From the NCBI GenBank assembly GCA_001602645.1, contig LUYE01000030.1, forward strand, positions 1 to 61,218: a stretch of 61,218 nucleotides of DNA. Reading direction: 5' to 3'. Positions within the stretch are counted from its first letter, which is position 1, and every line of letters starts with the position of its first letter. Under the pieces are notes generated by a model that was given only the letters and a program-made list of their open reading frames with translations, ran no database searches and was not told the origin of the DNA. Below are positions 10,875 through 19,468 of this stretch, one piece after another. This DNA comes from Methanosarcinales archaeon Methan_01. GTDB lineage: Archaea > Halobacteriota > Methanosarcinia > Methanotrichales > Methanotrichaceae. The position numbers and the translations under genes are program-made.

Positions 10875-11654
10875 TTACCGTTCACGTTTTATCGTCAGCA
10901 GTATCTCGTCCTGAGTTATCCTGTACCCGCCATCGACCTTGTGTCGCTCCTCGAAGTACTTCCCGATCTCATCTTTGCGCCCTCTGTACTTCCTGTCGAG
11001 AAGCAAAAACTGCCCCAGGTCGACCATATCCTCCATCGTCTCGGCGAAGATCTCGTTGACGAAGTACCTGACCTGGACGGACTGATACCCGTAGGTCATG
11101 GTGAGGTTTCGCCAGAGCTCGATGACGGGGACATCGTATTTCGAAAACTTTCTGAAGAACTCTGCCACCTCCCCGACGGGCGACTGAAGGACGATGGCGA
11201 TCGTCCCATCGGCTGCAAGATGGGAGTACATTTTGTCGATCGTCTTCAGCCAATCGTGGGTCGGGATGTAGTAGAGGACGTGCGAGCAGAGGATGAAATC
11301 GAACTGGTCGGACCCTAGATCCACCTCCTCCCACCTGCAGTCGTCGACGCGGAACTGGGGATACCTCCTCCGGAAGAAGCCCGCCTGCCTCTCGTTGGGC
11401 TCGACGATGGTGGTCTCGGCGAAGAACTGGGAGACGCTGACGGTGAGGTTTCCGGTCCCCGCCCCGATGTCCAGAAACCTCTCCGAGCTTCTGAGCCCCG
11501 AGATCACCTCGCCTATCAGCACCAGCTCTATGCTCTTCTCCTGAGAGCATTCTGAAAAGAGCTTCAGCTGCCTCTGGTATTCCGCCTCCTCTTCCATCTC
11601 CACATAACAGGATTCGTTATCCGATGGCTGATCCTTCCCGCTCGTGCTCACCAC
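10875..11654 (-). CDS. Class I SAM-dependent methyltransferase
   Basis: 259 residues from a GTG at 11654; an alternative ATG lies at 11597 (MEEEAEYQRQL). The Rossmann-like methyltransferase core is clear: motif I FLDIGAGTGNLT, acidic end of strand 2 TTIVEPN, motif IV FDFILCSHVLYYIP, and post-motif HLAADGTIAIVLQ. After the core, the segment from ELWRNLTMTYGYQSVQVRYFV to the end is a beta-rich substrate-binding cap of unknown specificity. The Cys/His in motif IV is compatible with an O- or N-methyltransferase acting on a small molecule. It faces the preceding cluster convergently, so it is probably transcribed on its own. Confidence 0.75.
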   Translation of the reverse strand: MVSTSGKDQPSDNESCYVEMEEEAEYQRQLKLFSECSQEKSIELVLIGEVISGLRSSERFLDIGAGTGNLTVSVSQFFAETTIVEPNERQAGFFRRRYPQFRVDDCRWEEVDLGSDQFDFILCSHVLYYIPTHDWLKTIDKMYSHLAADGTIAIVLQSPVGEVAEFFRKFSKYDVPVIELWRNLTMTYGYQSVQVRYFVNEIFAETMEDMVDLGQFLLLDRKYRGRKDEIGKYFEERHKVDGGYRITQDEILLTIKRER

Positions 11655-11712
11655 CCCGAATTCTTAAGTTCTTCTCGTTAAAATATCTCTTGGGCAGATC
11701 GCCTCAGAACGA

Positions 11713-11810
11713 TGGCGGGCAAGGGGGTCGGATGCGATAAAGGAGATCAAGGTGAAGGTCGAGGAGCTTTTCAGGACGGGTGCGAAGGAGGCGGCGGAGA
11801 ATTCTGCAGC
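11713..11810 (+). pseudogene. Diverged fragment of the 3' end of a cooC-like gene
   Basis: Read in frame from 11713, codons 11731-11805 give DAIKEIKVKVEELFRTGAKE followed by AAENSA. The intact CooC at 7053-7841 ends EAIKDIKTKLEDLFGTMAKE AAGKAA. The two align without gaps over about 26 residues at roughly 70 percent DNA identity by eye. Nothing of the ATPase domain remains upstream. This is a relic of a second CooC-like gene or a duplicated 3' end. The open frame continues by chance into the antitoxin-like gene. Confidence 0.6.
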
Positions 11811-12087
11811 CCATAAAACTCAGGATCTCGCTGGCAGGATTAACCTCTCTGAATCATCTGATGCGCCACTTCCAGAACCCATCAGCAAAAGCGTCACCAG
11901 CGCCAAGGCATCGATCCCGCTAAGTCAGACCTCCTCAACAATAATTTCATCCAATAACACAAAAAGGTTTAGCTGTCAGAGGGCGGCAAGATGCTGGGGT
12001 TCAGTACGTGTAATTTTGACTGATGTCAGCCTGATCGGATACCCTTTCGACGCAATCATTAATAATCTTCATCCAACTTCTACTTCC

Positions 12088-12282
12088 ATTGCCACCGCCA
12101 TCCAGGCCGATGAGGGGGTCAAAAACAGGCTCCAGCTCTTCGGTCGCGAGGGAGAGCACTACGACGAGATCCTCATTCGGTTGGTGGCCTCTCTTGAGGA
12201 GCTGGACGTTGAAGAGATCATCGAGTCTCGATGGTCGAAGCTCCAGAAGGAGAAGAAGGATCACATCCCTTTAGAAGAATGA
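12088..12282 (+). CDS. Antitoxin-like small protein, apparent ATT start
   Basis: The last 64 residues of a longer open frame look like a complete archaeal VapB/DUF7557-type antitoxin: (M)ATAIQADEGVKNRLQLFG, then REGEHYDEILIRLVASLEEL, and a charged tail ending KKDHIPLEE. The expected initiator position is ATT at 12088. An AT-rich box (ATTAATAATC, about 12057-12066) lies 25 bases upstream, consistent with a leaderless transcript. No toxin (PIN or RelE) gene follows; only about 110 bases separate it from purM on the other strand. It may be an orphan antitoxin, or a decayed gene whose ATG has mutated. Confidence 0.5.
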   Translation: MATAIQADEGVKNRLQLFGREGEHYDEILIRLVASLEELDVEEIIESRWSKLQKEKKDHIPLEE

Positions 12283-12391
12283 CGAGGGCGGATAGAAGAG
12301 GGAGGCCCGGAGAAGGTTTGAGGAGGCTCGGGGGAATTCCTCCCCGCCGGCGGATCAGCGGACTCAGCTCCCTCCGCCTTCCCGTCGCCCC

Positions 12392-13384
12392 TTACTTCAG
12401 CTCCAAATCCCCAAGCCGGAGCCCCGAATCGGTGATCTCGCCGACGACCTTCCCGTCGGTCATGCCGAGGACGGCATCCACATCGTCCTCCGGGAGGACG
12501 AAGACCCAGCCCATCCCCATGTTGAAGGTCCGATACATCTCGTCTTCGGCTACGCCCCCCTCCTCCTGGAGGAACCGGAATATCGGCTGGGGCTCTATCG
12601 GATCGTCAATCTCGAAGCCGAAGCCGCTGATCCGGTGGAGCTTGAGGAGGCCGCTACCGGTGATGTGGGCCATGCCGTGGACGTCGGCCTTCTGGACGAC
12701 AGCGAGGGCCTCCATGTAGATCCTCGTCGGCTCGAGAAGCTCCTCGCCGATGGTCTTCTTCGAGTAGGGCATCTTATCAAAGTAGGTATACCCGGACTCC
12801 TCGACGATCTTTCTTGCGAGGGAGAAGCCGTTGCTGTGGAGGCCGGAGCTCGGAAGCCCGATGACGACGTCCCCCTTCTCGATCCCCTCGCCGGTGATGA
12901 CGTCCTTCTTCTTGATCATCCCGATACAGGTTCCCGCGAGGTCGAAGCCCCGGATGATCTCGGGCAAGGAGGCGGTCTCGCCCCCGACGATGCTGACGTT
13001 CGCGATCTCCGCCCCCCGCTCCAGGCCGATGGCTATCTGGGCGGTCATCTCCGGGTCGACCTTCTCCAGGGCGAGGTAGTCGACGAAGGCGAGGGGCTCG
13101 GCCCCGATGGCGAGGAGGTCGTTGACGTTCATCGCCATGCAGTCGATCCCGACGGTGTCCCACTTCCTCATGGCGCTTGCGATCAGGACCTTGGACCCCA
13201 CGCCGTCGGTGGTCATGGCGATGGCGTACTCGCCCATGTCGATGAGGCCGGCGTAGTGGCCTATCTCGGTGAGGGGGGCGCCGATGCCTTTCCTCCTGCC
13301 GGTCATAACCCTCTTCATGGCGGAGATAGCCCTCTCCTCCGCCCGGATGTCGACGCCGGAGTCGGCGTAGGTGAGCCGCTTCAT
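12392..13384 (-). CDS. purM: Phosphoribosylformylglycinamidine cyclo-ligase (AIR synthase)
   Basis: Purine synthesis: ATP-dependent ring closure of FGAM to aminoimidazole ribotide. 330 residues with the expected order of motifs: MKRLTYADSGVDI at the start, MTTDGVGSKVLIA, the metal/ATP-binding GIDCMAMNVNDLLAIGAEPL, VGGETASLPEI, GLPSSGLHSNGFSLAR and the C-terminal AHITGSGLLKL. The archaeal AHITGSG replaces the bacterial HITGGG signature, and the archaeal protein is slightly shorter. The gene overlaps the aspartate kinase gene by four bases (ATGA), so the two are translationally coupled although their pathways differ. Confidence 0.94.
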   Translation of the reverse strand: MKRLTYADSGVDIRAEERAISAMKRVMTGRRKGIGAPLTEIGHYAGLIDMGEYAIAMTTDGVGSKVLIASAMRKWDTVGIDCMAMNVNDLLAIGAEPLAFVDYLALEKVDPEMTAQIAIGLERGAEIANVSIVGGETASLPEIIRGFDLAGTCIGMIKKKDVITGEGIEKGDVVIGLPSSGLHSNGFSLARKIVEESGYTYFDKMPYSKKTIGEELLEPTRIYMEALAVVQKADVHGMAHITGSGLLKLHRISGFGFEIDDPIEPQPIFRFLQEEGGVAEDEMYRTFNMGMGWVFVLPEDDVDAVLGMTDGKVVGEITDSGLRLGDLELK

Positions 13385-14781
13385 CTCCTCGCCTCGCCCT
13401 CGAGCCCGAACTCCCGGTGGAGCTCCTGGACCGCCCTCTCCGCTTCGCCGATGCCGACGACGAAGGAGATGTTGTGCTCGCTCGACCCCTGGCTGATCAT
13501 CAGGACGTTGATCTTCGATCTGCCCATGGCGCCGAATACCCTACCGGCGACCCCGGGGGTCCCCACCATCCCGGCCCCGACGACGGCGATCACCGCTACC
13601 TCCTTGTTGTGAGAGACCTCCCTCACGATCGTCGTCGGAAACTCCGCCCGGAGGGCGATCTCGGCGACCTCGACCTGAGGCTCGTCGACGACGACGGATA
13701 TGTTCGCCTCGCTCGATCCCTGGCTGATCATGATGATGTTCACCCCGGCGCTGGCGAGGGCGGAGAAGGCTCTTGCAGCAATGCCGGGGGTCCCGATCAT
13801 CCCGGCGCCGGATATCGTCAGGAGGGCGACGTTCTTCGAGAGGGTTACGGCCTTGATCACGTCCTCCTTGGCCACCCCCTCCTTGACGATCAGGGTTCCC
13901 GGATCCATAGGATCGAAGGTGCATTTGACCCTCACGGGGATGCCGTTTCTGATGGCGGGCTCGATCGCCCTCGGGTGGAGGACCTTCGCCCCGAAGTAGG
14001 ACATCTCCATCGCCTCCCGGTAGGATATGACGGGGATGTTCTTCGCCTCAGAGACTATCCGGGGGTCGGTGGTCAAGACACCGGTCGTATCTTTCCAGAA
14101 CCAGATCTCATCCGCCCCGATGGCGGCCCCGATCAGCGACGCCGAGAAGTCGGAGCCGCCTCGGCCCAGGGTGGTGATGTTCCCCCTCTCGTCCTCGGCG
14201 ATGAAACCCGTAACGACGGGGACACCATCGATGGGGGTGAGCCTCTGGGCTAGGAGGTCGTAGGCCTTCTCCAGGGGCTTTGCGTTCCCGTAATCGTTGT
14301 TGGTGACGATCCCAGCCTCGCCTCCGGAGTAGTACTTGGATTTGAGCCCGAGATCCCTCAGAACCCCGGAGAGGATTGGGGCCGCCAGCCTCTCGCCATA
14401 GCTTGATATCCTGTCGATGGACCTAGGCGAGAGCTCCCCGAGGTAGCAGATGCCTATGTAGGCCTTCTCCAGCTCGCTGAGCCGTTGGGTGATGATCTCT
14501 TTCAGCTCCTTTACGATCGCAGGGTCCCGGACCGCGTCCATCAGGGCCTGGACGTGCCTTTTGCTCAGCCTGTCGACGAAGGTAGCTATCTCCTCGACCC
14601 TCCCGCCGTTGGCCGAGGTTCTGGCGCACTGGAGGAGGTCGTCGGTTACCCCCCCCAGGGCAGAGGTGACGACGACGATCTCGTTATCTTCGCTCAGGCT
14701 CTTCACCAGCTCTCCGACGTTTCGGAGCTTCGCCCCATCGGCCACCGAGGATCCGCCAAACTTCATTACCAAGCGTGCCAT
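13381..14781 (-). CDS. lysC: Aspartate kinase
   Basis: Phosphorylates aspartate as the first step toward Lys, Thr and Met. I take the ATG at 14781, giving MARLVMKFGGSSVADG; the frame opens ten codons earlier inside the promoter. The 466 residues contain the kinase signature KFGGSSV, the SYGERLAAPIL segment, and FIAEDERGNITTLGRGGSDFSA (read in two pieces, aspartate and ATP sites). They end with two ACT domains (about residues 310-380 and 385-460), each carrying the GMVGTPG / MISQGSSE type ligand loop for feedback control. It is monofunctional, with no homoserine dehydrogenase part. It is the upstream gene of the purM pair; the region 14815-14860 is AT-rich and holds its promoter. Confidence 0.93.
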   Translation of the reverse strand: MARLVMKFGGSSVADGAKLRNVGELVKSLSEDNEIVVVTSALGGVTDDLLQCARTSANGGRVEEIATFVDRLSKRHVQALMDAVRDPAIVKELKEIITQRLSELEKAYIGICYLGELSPRSIDRISSYGERLAAPILSGVLRDLGLKSKYYSGGEAGIVTNNDYGNAKPLEKAYDLLAQRLTPIDGVPVVTGFIAEDERGNITTLGRGGSDFSASLIGAAIGADEIWFWKDTTGVLTTDPRIVSEAKNIPVISYREAMEMSYFGAKVLHPRAIEPAIRNGIPVRVKCTFDPMDPGTLIVKEGVAKEDVIKAVTLSKNVALLTISGAGMIGTPGIAARAFSALASAGVNIIMISQGSSEANISVVVDEPQVEVAEIALRAEFPTTIVREVSHNKEVAVIAVVGAGMVGTPGVAGRVFGAMGRSKINVLMISQGSSEHNISFVVGIGEAERAVQELHREFGLEGEARR

Positions 14782-14827
14782 CTTGACAACCCTGTGATGG
14801 TCCCACCTCACCGATATAAGCTTTACT

Positions 14828-14846
14828 AACCTTTTTATAATTGATA
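14828..14846 (-). promoter_or_regulatory. AT-rich promoter region of lysC-purM
   Basis: The minus-strand reading contains TATAAAATATCAATTATAAA-type sequence 45 to 65 bases before the aspartate kinase ATG. Two overlapping TATA-like boxes are possible; the proximal TTATAAAA fits an archaeal promoter best. Confidence 0.4.
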
Positions 14847-14985
14847 TTTTATATTCAAAATCCGCCCTCCCCCCTCTCCCCCCTATATCTTCTATTCGCG
14901 AGGTTGGGGGACACGGCCAAACGCCACCATGCGGCGAAAAATCGATGGTAGCGGCCCTCTGGGCCCCGTCGCTGAGGGCCGAAGG

Positions 14986-14993
14986 CTTATATA
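14986..14993 (+). promoter_or_regulatory. TATA box of the EF-2 gene
   Basis: CTTATATA sits in otherwise GC-rich DNA 67 bases before the EF-2 start, which implies a leader of about 40 bases. The leader ends with GAGG six bases before the ATG at 15060. The remaining spacer 14860-14980 shows no gene. Confidence 0.5.
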
Positions 14994-15059
14994 GGTGTAC
15001 GAAAATGGAACCGAGACTCCAAGATTCTGAGCTTTATCTCAAATTTCGCGAGGCTTGAT

Positions 15060-17255
15060 ATGGGCAAGAGGAAGAAGATAGCAGAACGCGTGACGGAGCT
15101 GATGGACAAGCCAGAGATGATCCGTAACATCGGCATAGTTGCGCATATCGATCACGGCAAGACCACCCTATCCGACAATCTGCTAGCAGGAGCGGGCATG
15201 ATATCTATGGAGCTCGCGGGCAAGCAGCTATTCATGGACTTCGACGAGCTGGAGCAGGCCCGGGGGATCACCATCGACGCCGCCAACGTCTCGATGGTCC
15301 ACGAGTACCAGGGCAAAGAGTACCTCATCAACATGATCGACACCCCTGGCCACGTCGACTTTGGCGGAGACGTCACCAGGGCGATGCGGGCTGTAGACGG
15401 TGCCGTCGTCGTCGTCGACGCCGTGGAGGGCGCCATGCCCCAGACCGAGACGGTCCTGAGACAGGCCCTGAAAGAGAACGTCCATCCGGTCCTATTCGTC
15501 AACAAGGTCGATCGGCTCCTCAACGAGCTGAAGGTGGACAAGCAGGAGATGCAGCTTCGCCTCGGAAAGCTGATCGACAACATAAACAAGCTCATCCGCG
15601 GGATGAACGAGGAGAAGTACAAGGCAGGCTGGAAGGTCGACGCCGCCGCGGGGAGCGTCGCCTTCGGGTCCGCCCTCTACAACTGGGCGATCAGCGTTCC
15701 CCAGATGAAGAGCACCGGAATCGGCTTCGGCGAGGTATACGATTACTGCCAGGCCGGAGACATGAAGACCCTCGCCCAGAAGTGTCCCCTGTACTTAGCC
15801 GTCAACGACATGGTCATCCGCTTCCTCCCAAGCCCCCTCAAGGCCCAGAAGGAGCGTGTCGCGGTCATCTGGCATGGGGATAAGAGCAGCAAGCTCTACA
15901 AGTCGATGGAGGCCTGCGACCCCAAGGGCCCCGTAGCCTTCATGGTCACCGACATCTCTGTCGACCCCCACGCTGGCGAGGTAGCCACGGGGAGGCTCTT
16001 CTCGGGAACCCTGGAGAGGGGGATGGAGCTCTCCATCTCCGGCGTTGCCAAGCCCAACCGGGTCCAGCAGACGGGGATATTCATGGGCGCCGACAGGATT
16101 GAGGTGGAGAGGATCCCCGCCGGGAACATAGCGGCGGTGACGGGCCTCCGGGACGCCTTCGTCGGTTCCACCGTATCCTCCGACAAGGACGCGACCCCCT
16201 TCGAGGACATCAAGCACGTCAGCGAGCCGGTGGTCACCGTCGCCGTCGAGGCTAAGAACACCCGGGACCTTCCGAAGCTCGTCGAGGTCCTCCGACAGGT
16301 CGCGAAGGAAGACCCGACCCTCAACATCACCATCAACGAGGAGACCGGGGAGCACCTGATGGCGGGGATGGGCGAGCTCCACCTCGAGATCGTCGCCTAT
16401 CGGATCCAGAGGGACAAGGGCGTCGAGATCACCACCTCGCCTCCCATCGTCGTCTATCGGGAGTCGATAACTGGCAAGACCCCCGGAGCAGTCGAGGGGA
16501 AGTCCCCCAACCACCACAACCGCTTCTACATCGAGATCGAGCCCCTGGAGCCCGAGGTGGTCGACGCGATCAAGGCTGGCGATGTCTCCATGAAGATGGA
16601 GGAGTTGGAGCGGAGGAACATCCTGATCAGCAAGGGGCTGGACAAGGAGGAGTCCCGGAACATCACCGGCATCTTCGAGACGAACGTCTTCATCAACATG
16701 ACCAAGGGCGTCCAGTACCTCAAAGAGACGATGGAGCTGATGCTGGAGGGGTTCATGGAGGCGACGAAGAACGGCCCCATATGCCGAGAGCCGGTCCAGG
16801 GCGTAAAGGCGAAGCTGATGGATATCAAGCTCCACGAGGACGCCATCCACCGAGGGCCCGCCCAGGTCATCCCCGCCGTCAGGCAGGCGGTCCAGGCCGG
16901 CATCCTCATGGCGAGCCCCACCATCCTGGAGCCCTTCCAGAACGTCTTTATACAGGTTCCACAGGAGCAGATGGGCGGCGCCATGTCGGAGATCCAGGGC
17001 CGAAGAGGCATGATCTTGAGCATGGAGACCGAGGGCGACATGATCATTATCAAGGCGAAGGCGCCGGTATCGGAGCTCTTCGGGTTTGCGGGAGCGATCC
17101 GGGGGGCCACCGAGGGGAGGTCCCTCTGGAGCACGGAGTTTGCCGGCTTTGAGCCGATACCCCCAGCGGCGATGCTGGAGACTGTCCGTCAGATCCGGGG
17201 GCGCAAGGGTTTAAAGACCGAGATGCCTAAGCCCAGCGACTACCTGAAGGCCTGA
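15060..17255 (+). CDS. fusA: Translation elongation factor 2 (aEF-2)
   Basis: The GTPase that drives ribosomal translocation. 731 residues, the usual archaeal length. G1 AHIDHGKT at 29-36, switch I/G2 around [14 protein letters not shown]3 DTPGHVDF, G4 NKVD, then domains II-V. Domain IV carries the diphthamide site: His597 in [16 protein letters not shown], the residue modified in archaea and eukaryotes. It is preceded by GAGG at a six-base spacing and its own TATA box. It is followed 71 bases later by the EF-1A gene, which has a separate promoter in the gap. Nothing unusual in length or motifs. Confidence 0.97.
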   Translation: MGKRKKIAERVTELMDKPEMIRNIGIVAHIDHGKTTLSDNLLAGAGMISMELAGKQLFMDFDELEQARGITIDAANVSMVHEYQGKEYLINMIDTPGHVDFGGDVTRAMRAVDGAVVVVDAVEGAMPQTETVLRQALKENVHPVLFVNKVDRLLNELKVDKQEMQLRLGKLIDNINKLIRGMNEEKYKAGWKVDAAAGSVAFGSALYNWAISVPQMKSTGIGFGEVYDYCQAGDMKTLAQKCPLYLAVNDMVIRFLPSPLKAQKERVAVIWHGDKSSKLYKSMEACDPKGPVAFMVTDISVDPHAGEVATGRLFSGTLERGMELSISGVAKPNRVQQTGIFMGADRIEVERIPAGNIAAVTGLRDAFVGSTVSSDKDATPFEDIKHVSEPVVTVAVEAKNTRDLPKLVEVLRQVAKEDPTLNITINEETGEHLMAGMGELHLEIVAYRIQRDKGVEITTSPPIVVYRESITGKTPGAVEGKSPNHHNRFYIEIEPLEPEVVDAIKAGDVSMKMEELERRNILISKGLDKEESRNITGIFETNVFINMTKGVQYLKETMELMLEGFMEATKNGPICREPVQGVKAKLMDIKLHEDAIHRGPAQVIPAVRQAVQAGILMASPTILEPFQNVFIQVPQEQMGGAMSEIQGRRGMILSMETEGDMIIIKAKAPVSELFGFAGAIRGATEGRSLWSTEFAGFEPIPPAAMLETVRQIRGRKGLKTEMPKPSDYLKA

Positions 17256-17265
17256 GGCCTTCTCT

Positions 17266-17280
17266 GAAAAGATTTAAACG
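17266..17280 (+). promoter_or_regulatory. Promoter of the EF-1A / S10 / tRNA-Arg unit
   Basis: GAAAAGATTTAAACG combines a purine-rich BRE-like element with the TATA-like ATTTAAA, about 50 bases before the EF-1A ATG. A strong ribosome site GGAGGAG follows at about 17313. This suggests that EF-1A can be expressed independently of EF-2. Confidence 0.5.
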
Positions 17281-17326
17281 GAAGAGACGTAAATACGGAG
17301 TTGAAAGTTAACCGGAGGAGATAAAG

Positions 17327-18595
17327 ATGGCAGCACAGAAGCCACACATGAACCTGGCGTTCATCGGACACGTCGACCACGGGAAGTCCACTCTCGTCGG
17401 CAGGCTGGTGTTCGAGGCAGGCGCGGTTTCTCCACACATCATCGAGCAGTACAAGAAAGAGGCGGAGGCCAAGGGTAAGGGGAGCTTCGAGTTCGCCTGG
17501 GTCATGGACAGCCTCAAGGAGGAGCGAGAGCGGGGCGTCACCATCGACATCGGCCACCAGAGGTTCGACACCGACAAGTACTACTTCACCATCGTCGACT
17601 GTCCTGGCCACCGAGACTTCATCAAGAACATGATCACCGGCGCGAGCCAGGCCGACTCTGCGGTCCTGGTGATCGCGGCTCCCGACGGGGTGATGGCCCA
17701 GACGAGGGAGCACGTCTTCCTGGCCAGGACCTTGGGGATCAACCAGCTGATCATCGCCGTCAACAAGATGGACGCCGCCAAGTACAGCGAGGCGAGGTTC
17801 AAAGAGGTGAAGGAGGAAGTAGGAAAGCTCCTCCAGATGGTCGGATATAAGGTAGCGGAGATACCCTTCATCCCCGTATCCGCCTTCGTCGGCGACAACG
17901 TCATCGCTCGCGGCGACAACCTCGGCTGGTTCAGCGGCCCCACCCTTCTGGAGGCTCTGAACAACCTGAAGGAGCCCGAGAAGCCGACGAACCTTCCCCT
18001 CAGGCTTCCCGTCCAGGACGTCTACACCATCTCCGGCGTTGGGACCGTCCCCGTCGGCAGGGTCGAGACCGGCATCATCAAGAAGGGCGACAAGATAATC
18101 TTCGAGCCTGCCAGCGTCGTCGGCGAGGTCAAGACGATCGAGATGCATCATGAAGAGGCCGAACAGGCCCTCCCCGGCGACAACATCGGCTGGAACGTGA
18201 GGGGCGTCGGGAAGAAGGACATCAAGAGGGGCGACGTCTGCGGACACGTCGACTCGCCGCCGACGGTGGCCAAGGAGTTCACCGCTCAGATCGTGGTCCT
18301 CCAGCACCCGAGCGCCATCTCTGCGGGATACACCCCCGTCTTCCACTGCCACACCGCCCAGATCGCCTGTACCCTCACCGAGATTAAGGCCAAGCTCGAC
18401 CCCAGGACCGGAGCGGTGAAGGAGCAGAACCCCGCCTTCATCAAGGCCGGGGATGCCGCCATAGTCACCGTGATGCCGACAAAGCCGATGGTGATCGAGA
18501 AGGTCAAGGAGATCCCGCAGCTGGGCAGGTTCGCCATCAGGGATATGGGCCAGACGATCGCAGCGGGGATGTGCATGAACATCACCCCCCGCTAA
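17327..18595 (+). CDS. tuf: Translation elongation factor 1-alpha (EF-Tu homologue)
   Basis: The GTPase that delivers aminoacyl-tRNA to the ribosome. 422 residues. G1 GHVDHGKST at 14-22, switch [17 protein letters not shown]3 [21 protein letters not shown]4 NKMD, G5 VSAFVGDN. The two beta-barrel domains follow, with [13 protein letters not shown] and the C-terminal [16 protein letters not shown]. The strong Shine-Dalgarno GGAGGAG precedes the ATG. It is followed 25 bases later by the S10 gene, the conserved archaeal order. Confidence 0.97.
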   Translation: MAAQKPHMNLAFIGHVDHGKSTLVGRLVFEAGAVSPHIIEQYKKEAEAKGKGSFEFAWVMDSLKEERERGVTIDIGHQRFDTDKYYFTIVDCPGHRDFIKNMITGASQADSAVLVIAAPDGVMAQTREHVFLARTLGINQLIIAVNKMDAAKYSEARFKEVKEEVGKLLQMVGYKVAEIPFIPVSAFVGDNVIARGDNLGWFSGPTLLEALNNLKEPEKPTNLPLRLPVQDVYTISGVGTVPVGRVETGIIKKGDKIIFEPASVVGEVKTIEMHHEEAEQALPGDNIGWNVRGVGKKDIKRGDVCGHVDSPPTVAKEFTAQIVVLQHPSAISAGYTPVFHCHTAQIACTLTEIKAKLDPRTGAVKEQNPAFIKAGDAAIVTVMPTKPMVIEKVKEIPQLGRFAIRDMGQTIAAGMCMNITPR

Positions 18596-18620
18596 CTCAA
18601 ATTTTTCTGGTGTTTGAGTT

Positions 18621-18929
18621 ATGCAGAAGGCAAGAATTCGGCTATCTGGGACCGACCCTCGCTCCCTGGACGAGATCTGCAGCCAGGTGAGGGGGATCGC
18701 CCAGAGGACGGGAGTCCACATGGCGGGACCGATACCTCTGCCCACCAAGAGGATGGTGGTGCCCACGAGGAAGAGCCCCGACGGAGAGGGGACCGCCACC
18801 TGGGACCACTGGGAGATGCGGGTGCACAAGAGGATGATCGACCTGGACGCCGACGAGCGGGCCCTACGCCAGCTGATGCGTATCCAGGTTCCGAAGAACG
18901 TCAACATCGAGATAGTGCTGGAATCCTAG
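18621..18929 (+). CDS. rpsJ: Small ribosomal subunit protein S10 (uS10)
   Basis: 102 residues: [19 protein letters not shown], then [20 protein letters not shown] (the extended loop), [16 protein letters not shown], and [17 protein letters not shown]. This matches archaeal/eukaryotic uS10 throughout, a 30S head protein. It lies directly behind EF-1A, as in most archaea. Its TAG stop is only two bases before the mature 5' end of the tRNA-Arg, so the tRNA must be cut out of the same transcript. Confidence 0.96.
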   Translation: MQKARIRLSGTDPRSLDEICSQVRGIAQRTGVHMAGPIPLPTKRMVVPTRKSPDGEGTATWDHWEMRVHKRMIDLDADERALRQLMRIQVPKNVNIEIVLES

Positions 18930-18931
18930 CT

Positions 18932-19005
18932 GGACTCGTAGTATAGTCTGGATAACACGGAGGCCTCCGGAGCCTCAGTCCCGGGTTCAAATCCCGGCGA
19001 GTCCG
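18932..19005 (+). tRNA. tRNA-Arg (anticodon CCG)
   Basis: Acceptor stem GGACTCG pairs with CGAGTCC (7 bp). The D arm is GTATAGTCTGGATAACAC. The anticodon stem GAGGC/GCCTC encloses the loop CTCCGGA with anticodon CCG. There is a short variable loop (AGTC), and the T arm CCGGG-TTCAAAT-CCCGG pairs perfectly. G is the discriminator base; CCA is not encoded. It reads CGG. One D-stem pair is mismatched (A-C). The gene is fused almost directly to the 3' end of rpsJ. Confidence 0.93.
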
Positions 19006-19012
19006 CTACGAC

Positions 19013-19026
19013 CCTTTTTTGTTTTT
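19013..19026 (+). terminator. T-rich terminator after tRNA-Arg
   Basis: CCCTTTTTTGTTTTTCTC begins eight bases after the tRNA. A run of T residues without a hairpin is the standard archaeal intrinsic terminator and would end the EF-1A / S10 / tRNA transcript. Confidence 0.55.
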
Positions 19027-19181
19027 CTCTTCTGACCCAGAACGTTCCATCTTTTTGGGCTATTCTTGGGGGCATCAGGCCCCGCCCCTCTTCAGGGCAG
19101 CTCTGCCCACGGGCTTCGCCTCCGGCAAAAGGTTCATAGCCTCCGAGGATTTTCTCCCTCGTCGAGAGGCGTGGGATCGCG

Positions 19182-19463
19182 ATGATTACAGGAGAAGATG
19201 TGGATCACATAAGCTGGCTTGCCAGCATCAAGGTCTCCGAGGAGGAGAGGGCGGGCTTCGTCGCCTCGTTCAACTCGGTCCTCGATTACTTCCATCAGCT
19301 CGACGAGCTCGACACCGAGGATGTGGAGCCGACATACCGGGTCGTCGACCTCAACAACGTCTTCCGGGAGGACGAAGCGACGGAGTCCCTCTCCCAGGAG
19401 GAGGCGCTTTCGAACGCGCCCAGGACGGAGAACGGCTACTTCAAGAGCCCCAGGATCGTGTGA
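19182..19463 (+). CDS. gatC: Glutamyl/aspartyl-tRNA amidotransferase subunit C
   Basis: 93 residues: [20 protein letters not shown], then [36 protein letters not shown] and the C-terminal [11 protein letters not shown]. These are the hallmarks of GatC, the small subunit that wraps round GatA and stabilises the GatCAB complex, which amidates misacylated Asp-tRNA(Asn) (and, in bacteria, Glu-tRNA(Gln)). It is the first gene of a tight gatC-gatA-gatB cluster; gatA starts five bases after its stop. Confidence 0.93.
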   Translation: MITGEDVDHISWLASIKVSEEERAGFVASFNSVLDYFHQLDELDTEDVEPTYRVVDLNNVFREDEATESLSQEEALSNAPRTENGYFKSPRIV

Positions 19464-19468
19464 TTGTC

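Noticed and set aside
12635-13612. Long plus-strand frame antisense to purM
   Set aside because: Antisense shadow of a GC-rich gene; the residue composition (Gly, Asp, Leu rich) is typical of such shadows. The same holds for 13417-14253, 15795-16850, 17240-18907, 21129-22442 and 36194-37375.
19019-19468. Long N-terminal extension of gatA
   Set aside because: It overlaps gatC entirely and is not conserved; the ATG at 19469 fits the family start.
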